A stretch of DNA of 64,000 nt, from contig CBDDBX010000041.1 of the NCBI GenBank assembly GCA_965225955.1, positions 1-64,000 on the forward strand. Direction: 5' to 3'. This document shows, piece after piece, positions 53,124-62,400 of this stretch. Under the pieces are notes generated by a model, which made no database searches, was not told where the DNA came from, and saw nothing but the letters and a program-made list of their open reading frames with translations. Position numbers and translations under genes: made by a program. This DNA comes from CBDDBX01 sp965225955. Lineage in GTDB: Bacteria > Acidobacteriota > Aminicenantia > UBA2199. Position 1 is the first letter of the stretch. Every line of letters starts with the position of its first letter.

Positions 53124-53290
53124 GCATTGAGAAATAATTGATGTTATTTGATTGATTCTATCATGTTTGTTGAAAAATACAAGTTATCTTTACTGTTGAG
53201 GTCTGGATTTCTCTGTTGTTAATGTTGGGTTTTGGTTTGTGCTGCAAACTTTTGTGATGGTTGGTGGAGCTTAAAGAATATTTTTTTAAC

Positions 53291-53319
53291 TTGAGTTTGT
53301 GTTACTTTTGTAATAGAAT
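53291..53319 (+). promoter_or_regulatory. Candidate promoter of the giant RHS gene
   Basis: TTGAGT (53,291-53,296) and TAGAAT (53,314-53,319) are 17 bases apart, four and five of six matching the sigma-70 consensus. Transcription would start near 53,326, leaving a leader of about 165 bases before the first usable ATG at 53,491. Such a long leader could hold regulatory structure. Confidence 0.55.
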
Positions 53320-53342
53320 GCTTTCTGAATAATTGGTAATTG

Positions 53343-53382
53343 CGGGATAGATAGAACAGAGGGGACAGTTCATAAATTCCCG
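53343..53382. other. Possible structured leader or REP-like element
   Basis: Nested inverted repeats: CGGGA (53,343-53,347) pairs with TCCCG (53,378-53,382), and GAAC (53,354-53,357) pairs with GTTC (53,368-53,371) around a G-rich loop containing GGGGACA. The motif recalls REP-like elements associated with IS200-type transposases, but no transposase is present. It may equally be an RNA structure in the leader of the RHS gene. The support is weak. Confidence 0.25.
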
Positions 53383-53490
53383 GATAAATAGTGGAAGGTT
53401 TTTCTATTAACTTTAAGTGTACTCTTATGTTTTTGCAGTGTAAATGGCGAAGGAGAAGTTCCTGAATAGGTTACGGAGTTTTAAAATAAG

Positions 53491-56400
53491 ATGAGAGATA
53501 TAATGATGTTAAAAAGAGTAGTGTTATTTATTTCTATGCTGGGGCTTTTAATGGGAGCCTCTCTTTGGGCAGATGATTTTTATGTAACAGAAGAGATATC
53601 TCTTCCTACAGGGATATGTGTACACTTCAATAAGAAAGTGAATATGTCTACTATAACCCCCTCCTCCCTCTATATTCTGGGTAAGGAAGGCAATATAGAG
53701 CGTAATGTTAAGTTAAAGCGCTTTGGAAGAGGCAAAAAGATCTATATAACCTTTAAGGACAAGTTCTTTGTTCCGGTTAAACCATTTATTCTGGTACTGA
53801 CACCGGATATTAAGAGTACAGAGGGCCAATCACTTAAAGATGGTCTTATTATGGGGAGACACTTTAAAACAGGTGTTGGGTGTTCATTTAAAGACCAGAT
53901 AAGTAACAGCCCCCGCATTGTTATCTCAAAAGGTGCTGCCTGGTGGATTCCATGGAGATGGTTTCCCTGCTGGTATCCTCCTGAAATCAATATTACAGGT
54001 ATAGATGCCGGTGGTACCCACGATTCAGGTACAACAGCAGTAGTTAATCTCTCAGACCCCAATAACGATATTGTATGGGGCTACTCTTTCATCGATTTCA
54101 AACCTTATACACCGGGAACGCCAGTAACAGAAAACGGAAACCACTGGTTGTTAACTTTTGCTGCTGACAAGACTCTCAGAGGTGCAGTGGATTTCAGAAA
54201 CTTCAAAATTGAAGAGTCATCTCCTCCGGCAATTGTATCGATAGATCCTTCAGAAGATCAGCTGGTTAAACATACCTCCTTTACTATAAGAGGGGTTGTA
54301 AATAATTGCGCAGAGGTACTGGTTAATGGAGATAAAGCAACTCTTAATGGAGATAACTTCATCCACAATATGAGCCTTACTGAAGGTAAGAACCTCATTA
54401 GTGTAGAGGCAAAATCACCTCAGGGTTCAGACAAAGCCTCAGTTACAGTAACTCTTGATTCAACAGCTCCGGTAGTAACATTAAACTCACCTGCAGCAGA
54501 CTATATTTCAGGGCAATCAACTGTAGATATAATGGGTGTTGTAGAAGATGCTATGCCTGGCCGGGTTGAGCTGCATATCGGTTCAGAAGTAACAGAGGGA
54601 ACTCTTGCAGGAAGATACTTCAGATTCAATAATGCTTCATTCTCAACAGAAGGAACCAGCGGTTATAAAGTAGTGGCTTACGATAAAGCCGGTAACCGTG
54701 GTGAAGTAAACGGCACAGTAACTCTGGACACAACAGTTCCCACAGTAACCATCAACGCTCCACAAACAGGCTTTATGACCAGACAGTCCGGTGTTGTAGT
54801 AAGAGGCAGTGTTAATGATAACTCAGTATCCAAGGTAAGTCTCAACGGCAGAACCCTTACTCTGGATAATGGTGAGTTTTTAACAACCTGTAATCTCACA
54901 GAGGGGCAGAACCGCCTTGAAGTAGCAGCTATAGATGCAGCAGGTAACAGAGGTACTAAAGAGACCATCGTAACTCTGGATACCCGTGCTCCCAACCTTG
55001 TTGTATATACGCCACAGGAGGGATACAGCAGAACATCAACAGTAACAGTGTCAGGTTCAGTTGATGACCCCCACTTTGCTTCTCTCAAAGTAAACGGAAC
55101 ATCAGTCACTCCACAGGGTAAGAGCTTCAGTCTCACAGGTGTTAATCTTGAACCCGGGGATAATAGTATAGAAGTAGTGGCAACAGACTCCATGGGTAAC
55201 AGAGCTGTAAGAACCATTAATCTCAATTTTGATGGAGGCTCACCGGAGATTGTGTCAACCAGTCCCGAAAACAGCAATGCAGGAGTTCCTGTAACAGATA
55301 CAGTTAAGGTTGTGATTTCAGAAGAGGTTGACCCTGTAACAGTAACCCCAGCATCCCTTAATCTTACAGATAGTACAGGTAATGCAGTTAATGCAAAGTT
55401 TTCAGTAGATGGTAAAAATATAGAACTGAGACCTTCAGAGGCTCTTAAGAGTGCAGAGAAGTTTACTCTCAATATAACCCAGGGCATTAAAGACAGAGCC
55501 GGCAATCCTCTTAAAGCAGGCAGAAGCATTGAGTTCACAACAGTTGACAGCTCAGCTCCAGAAGCTCCTGTTCTTGGAGCTCTTCCTGAAAAGACCTTCA
55601 ATAACAGTGTTGTTGTAACCGGTAGCGCAGAAGCAGGAACCACCATTAAGGTTAACGGTGGGCAGTCAACAGCAGAAACAGTAGTTGCAGATAGTGGTAA
55701 GTTCACAGTTGAGGTTGAACTGGTAACAGGTAAAGTAAACCGCCTTGAAGCAACAGCAACAGATGAGCAGGGTAATGAGTCTGCTCCTACAGAAGCTCTG
55801 ATTCGTCAGGACGATTCAATATTCTCAGTATTTGATGCAGAACTCTCCGGGGACACTATTACTGTTAACTTCTCAGCATCAGCAGATATCTCAACATTAA
55901 CAGCTGACAGCATAAAGATAATAACCCCTTCAGGTAGTGAGACCTTCACTGCATCAGCAGGAGTTGAAGAGAACAGTGTAGCCATTAAAGCTTCAGGAAA
56001 CCTTGAAGGTATGGTTGTTAATCTTAAAGTTCTTACAACAGTTAAAGATTCAGCTTCAAGAAGCCTCTCCTCAGAGTTCACCAAAACCTTTAATGGAGCA
56101 GGTGGTGATAATATAGTAACCGGCGAAGTCTATGACGATGTTACAGGACTTCTTATGGAACAGGCAGTAGTAACTCCTGTAAGAGTAAACGGCTCAGCCC
56201 CGGGAACTCCAACCCCAACAGCTCTCTCTTCAAAAAGAGGTGAGTTTGCCCTTACTCTCAGCGGAGGCACAGCAGTTCTGAGAATCGATAAAGCCGGATA
56301 CCTCATAGCTTATCGAACAGTAGCAACAGCAGCAGGTTTTGGTAGCTGCGCTTTTGATACAAGACTTATAGCAGATAGAGGTTCAGAATCAGATATAGAC

Positions 56401-59400
56401 AGCAACGGCGGAACAGTTAAGGCTGGTGACAGTATGGTGATTGTTCCGGGAGGAGCAGTTAATGATAGCCGTAAGATCAGACTCTCAGAGAGAGGTGATC
56501 AGTCCCTTATAGCAAGACTTCCTTACGGATGGTCTCCTGCAGGAGCAGTGGATTTCATATACAGCGGAGATAAGATTACAGCTAAAGCCGTTATGAGAGT
56601 TCCCAACAGATTCAGTATAACAGACCCATCACTCCTGATGCTTGCCCGTTACGATGAGACTACTTTTGCATGGTATGCAGAGTCCATGGTATCGGTATCA
56701 GAAAATGGCCTTGAAGCTTCAGTTGATAAGTCCGGGGCTTATGTATTCCTGATTAAGGATACAGCTCCTGTTGAGGTTCCTGTTCAGGAGATGGGAACAG
56801 CACTTAAAGGTACTGCAGCTCCATCAATGGCTTCAGCTCCACAGGCAACTCTGGTATTTGACCCTGAACTGATCTATCCGGGAACAAGTTCTGCAGGAAC
56901 ACTTCTGCTTACAACAACAGAGAGAGTGCCCAGTGGTATCGGTGTAACCGCCAGTATCAGCGAAGAGCATGAACTGCTTTCAGGAACTAAAACAGTTCCT
57001 GTGCCTTATAAGAGTGATATGATTGCCTACAGTTACGGCAATTCACAGCAGAAGGTGGTATTCCCTGTATCTCCCGATACATCCATTAAGATAACAGAAC
57101 TTAAACTTGGTGAGATAACCACAGCCATTACCCTCTACAGCCCCGGAGATGGTGGTGTAGTAGTTGGTAGTGAAGGTGGAACTGTAACCGGTAATGGTGG
57201 AGTTGAGGTAGTTATTCCAAAGGATGCCCTCAATGTTCCTGTTGCTGTACGTATAGATAAGATAGAGTCTCTGAATGCTGTAACAGCACCTCAGGGATTT
57301 GAGATAACAGGTGGTGTGAACCTTGCTCTGAGTGGAGCAGTGCTTGCACATTCAGCAGAGCTTAAACTTCCTCTGGAATCATCAGTACTTCAGGGTATAA
57401 CAGCAGAAGATCAGTTGTTTATTGTAAGAGCAGAGAAGAGTGGTGATATCGCCTTCCTTCAGCTTGTTACAAAGGCAGTTAAGAGCAGTAACGGAGTTGC
57501 TTCCGCAGATGCAGCAGATTTAACAGTACCTCTTGATGGAGTCCGTAAGGGAGGAACTATCCTCTTTTTAAGAGCTCTTGGGGAGATGGGATATGTTAAG
57601 GGTGTAGTTACTGATAAAGGTACACCACTTGAGGGTGGTCTTGTTTCCCTTGATTCCCACGGCATTAAATCTGTTTCAAAATCAGCAGGTGCCTATGTTA
57701 ACCTTGCAACAATCGGTAACAGTGGTGCTGAAGCTCTTAATGTAAAGAGTTATGATAAGGGATCAGCAGCAGTTAACCTGCCTTCAAAAGATGGTATTGT
57801 TAATCTGAATATCGATATACAGCTTACTCCACCGGAGATCAGCTCCATGTCCCCGGCATCGGGTTCAGCAGGAGTTGATGAGAGTGCAGTAGTAGAGATA
57901 ATATTCTCAGAACCAGTAGATCCTGTAAGTCTGAGTAGCAATAACTTCTACCTTGTGGAAGGTATTAAGAAACTTTCAGGGAGAATCAATCTTGATGATA
58001 CCGGCTTAAGAGCCACCTGGACTCCAAAGGAGGCTTATGGCTCAGATAAGGAGATTGCAGTAGTACTGTCAACTGGTATCCGTGATATGAACGGCAATAA
58101 TCTCCAGAACCCGTGGAACGGTAATTTCAGAACTGTAGACAGAACTCCACCTGAGGCAGATCCCACAAAGATTGCCATAGGTATTCCTGATGATTCAGGA
58201 ACAAGTACTGTTTCCGGTAGTGCCGGAGCAGTTGATCCTGGAACAGTTATTGCGATATATAACCCCAGAACCCAGGAGACCATCACGGTCACCGCAGGTT
58301 CAGATGGTTCATTCAGTGGAACTATAGCAGCAACTCTGAATGATCGTCTTCTTGTAACTATAAAAGATCCTTCAGGTAATGTTACTGAGATAGGTTCACT
58401 TCCTTTTGTAAGTGAAGATGGTAAAACCGCTGTACTTGATGAGTCCGGTGGTGAGTTTACTACTCCTGAAGGTATGAAGATTGTCCTGGAACCCGGAACC
58501 ATTGATGGCCCTGCAAAGGTAACAGTTGAGAAACTTGCAGCTCCTGCAGGGGAGACACCTGACTTCTTAAGTATGAAGGGTGGTCTTAAGGTAAGTTTCA
58601 GAGGTAATCTTCCCAAGAAGATGTTTAAGGTATCTGTACCGGCTCCTGTATCTCCACCTCCGGGGGAGAGATACTTCCTTCTTCAGGAGCGTGAGCTTCT
58701 GGGTAAACCAGCTTACATGCTTATAGACTCAGCTTCAATTAAAGGTGATAAGCTTGAGAATAATGGTAATGTGCTGCAGGATTTTGGTGGAACCGCAGAT
58801 GTTGGTGCTCCAATAGCATCCAGTACATCCTCAGGTCAGAGAGGAGTAACAGAGCTACCTGAAAACGTAGTAGAATACGCCTTTGTGCCTCAGACACCTG
58901 GTATGCCTGTAAATAATGATGGAACCATATCTAACAGAACCCATAATCCTTTTGACCCAAAAAGGTCGTGGTCAGGAGGCTATTGGTTATCAGCATATAA
59001 TGAGACTCTTGTTGCTCTTGCAAGATGCCAGATTACCAATCCCGGTGCAGCAGCGGTAGCAGATACAGTATATGTTCTTGGTGGTAATGAGTACTCATTT
59101 ATACCTGTTCGTGTAAGAAACGATTTTACAATAACAGTTGTTGATGAAGATACCGGAGAGGAGCTGTTTAAGAAGAGCAGTGATGCTCTGTCAGGTCCCG
59201 GGGTATTTAATTTCGGAAGCTTCAGTAATGATAAAACCGCTCCTACAGTTGAGGCTGTAAGTGGTGGTCTTCTTTCAAGATTAATCAGTGTTAAACCTGG
59301 TGAGCCAAAGTCCGGTAAACTTACAGTTACTGTTGATAAGGCAGATGATGAGCATCAGCTGGTAAATGTTAAGGTTGTTGCTGATGCAGAAACAGCTCTT

Positions 59401-62400
59401 GAGGCTAATGGTAAGGAGCCTGGAGTTGTAAGACTCTACAATGGTGATACTGTAAAAGAGGTTGATGCGAATAGTGATGGCAGTTTTTCTATAGATATTC
59501 AGGCAAAGATTACAGATAAGCTTCTCTTAACTGTTGAGAGAGGCAATGTTGAACTTAAGCCTCAGATGATTCTGAAGTTCTCGGAGCCTCTGGATTCAGA
59601 GTGGGATGAGAAGAACCTTCCTGTAAAACTCTATCTTAAGAGTAAAGAGGATCAGGACGTAAGGCTGAAGATGGACTATGCAGGTTCATCAAACTCAGTG
59701 ATTATTACTCCTGTTGCAGCTCTTAAGGAAGATGAGAGTTATACTCTTGATTTTACTGAACTTAAGGACCTGAGCGGTAATAAGTTCAAGGCTAAATATA
59801 ATCTGCGAACCAGAAAGAGTGCAAAAATCTATCTTGGAACCGAGATGAAGAAGATTCAGGCAACAGCTCTGAATGGTACTTATCTCTATGTAGCAGACTC
59901 AACACTTGATGAGACAGTAAGTCCTGCAAAGTACAGGAACCAGCTCTATGTAATGGATATGTCCAATCCTGTGGAACCTAAGAAGATTGGAGAACCTATC
60001 TATGTTGGTGGTGGTCCTATTAAGGATATGGCTTTCTATGGTGATAAGAACAATCGTAAGCTTGTTGTTGTAGGTGGTGGTAACAGTAGTTATGGCTATT
60101 TAAGGCTTTATGATCTTACAGATCCGAAAAAACCTGTCTTTACACCTGGTAATTCAGCTATTGTGAGTTCAGGTACTATTGGTGGTAAGCACCATGAGGG
60201 TTACCCCCTTAAGGTGGAAGTTCTTGGTCACCATGCATATATTCCGGTTCTTAGTTCAGGTATGGTGGTTGTGAAGCTTGATGGTGAGAGGCCTGAGAAG
60301 ATCGGTTTCTACTATGATGATGGGATCATCGATCTTAAGGTTTATAACCACAGAGGTAAAGATGAAGAGGGTAATCCTGTAGAGAAGGTAATGGCAGTTA
60401 TTGCCAACAGCTACTGGGGTTTACGTATTGTTGATGTAAGTCAGGCTGGTATGCTTGATGGATTTGAGGAGAAGTTTACTGTAGGTCAGCTTCTTGCAGA
60501 GAAAGATCCGTCTCTTCCTGAAAGAAGGTTGAGTATCGACTCTATTGAGGTTGCTACTGATTATCCTGTTGATTTAAATGAGAATGGAAAGATTGAAGAG
60601 GATAAGGGTGAGAAGCTTAATATAGTTATCTTTAACTCCTCAAGGTTCCAGAAACTCTTTGTTGCAGATATAACTAAACCTGATAAGCCTTATGTACTTG
60701 GTTCAATTGAGCTTAATGAAAATAATGAAGATACTCATGTTAATAATCTGACTCTTGATGCTGAGAAGCAGCTTCTCTATGCTCAGGGTTTTGATAAGGG
60801 TATTTTAGGTTTTAATATGTCTTTTAAAGGCAGGAACTTTAACTATACCAGAGAAGAGAAGGTTGTTTTTGAGATCGATACAGGTGAGTCTGCGAACCGT
60901 GGTCTTCTTGTAGATAAGGAGCTTAATCTTGTTTATACAGGTAAGCCTGATAAGGGGCTCCATGTTGTGAGAACCGGTAAGCCTACGGTTATGTTTGTTA
61001 AGAAGGACGGGGATGACTATATTGAGGTTGAGCGTATAGCTCCTGATGGAACTCTTAAGGAGGATAATCCCGGGGATATGCCTCATAAGATATATGTAAT
61101 GGCGATTCTTCCTGGTAAGGTTGCTGAGAAGGTTGTTGCTGAAGTGAGGTCTTTAACTGCTGAAGGTGCCAATGTTATTCCTTTTAAGAAGGATGATCTG
61201 AGAACTTTCCATGATGAGATTGAGCTTAAGCGTGTTTCTGATGATCCTCTGAGTGCTAAGTATAAGATGTTTATTTCAGATCCTGTTACTGTTACCCGTA
61301 ATACATGGGATAAGAGTGAGGGTAAGAGGCTTCTTTCAGGGGATATTATTGAGTGTCGTCTTGGTAAGAAGTTTTATCAGTATCTTGAGGATGTTCATGC
61401 TGATTATGTCTATCTTTCTGAAGAGGACTGTATGGAGTCCGGTGATCGTAAGCCTGCTGTAAGATCTGATCTTTCTGACAGAAGGGATAATTTTATTACC
61501 AGTGCTTCTGTTAGCACTGAGTATGCTAATTCTCCTGCTAATAATCCTTCTGTTGATGGTGGGGTTATTCTTCATTCAGGTGAGGCTGTTGAGGGTATGA
61601 CTGATCTTAGGTTGAGAAGTCGTGGTCTTGATTTTGCCTTTACCAGAACTTATCGTTCCCAGGTTGATTATAATGGCCCTCTTGGACGTGGCTGGGATCA
61701 TGTTTATAACAGTCGTCTTATTCAGTTGATGTCCGGTGATATTATTCTTTTTGATGGAACCGGTCGTCGTGAGAGATTTAATAATAGTGGTGGTAGTGTT
61801 TATATAAGTCCGAAAGGGCAGTGTGCTGTTCTTAAGGGCAGGGATAATGGTTATGTTCTTGATCGTGGTGATGGTACTCTTGAGTACTACTCTCTTCAGG
61901 GTAAGCTGGGTAAGCTTGTTGATAAGAGTGGTAATAAGATGTTCTTCTTCTACAATCCTGATGGTCAGCTTGAAGAGGTTGTAGATCCTATGGGTCGTTC
62001 TGTCTACTTTGAGTATTTTCCTTATCCTGATGAGAATGATCCTCTTAAGGATCTTAAGTCCGGTCGTCTTAAGTCTGTAACCGGTCTTGGTAAAGAGGTT
62101 GTTTTTGACTATAACGGTGATGGTGATTTAGCAAGGGTTGATCAGTATGGTCGTACTCACAGGTATGAGTATGGTGGTATGTATGATGGGAAGAGGTTAC
62201 TTAATGGTTATATTGCTCCTAAAGGTAATCGTTTAAGACAGATTACTTATGGAAGTGCCGGAGCTGTGACCCAGCAGGTTCTTAATGGAGTAACTTTCAG
62301 ATACAGTCATGGATTAAATGCCACAGTAACTGATGGTAATAACAATACCGTTCAGTATAAGCACGATGACGTGAAGAATGGGGTTATGACTGAGAAAACC

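Larger units (their letters stand above)
53018..53490. other. Divergent intergenic region with inverted repeats
   Basis: This 473-base, AT-rich stretch separates the collar gene from the giant RHS gene. I find no convincing gene in it on either strand. It contains a strong inverted repeat (53,096-53,123), a weaker one ATACAT-N5-ATGTAT (53,044-53,060), a promoter (53,291-53,319) and a possible structured leader (53,343-53,382). The length is unusual for this compact window. Confidence 0.7.

Noticed and set aside
54678..55706. A 342-codon minus-strand open frame
   Set aside because: It lies entirely inside the well-supported giant plus-strand gene. It lacks any recognisable domain, is rich in L, S, T, V and P as expected of a codon-bias shadow, and has no ribosome site. 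Similar minus frames at 57,459-58,616 are rejected for the same reason.
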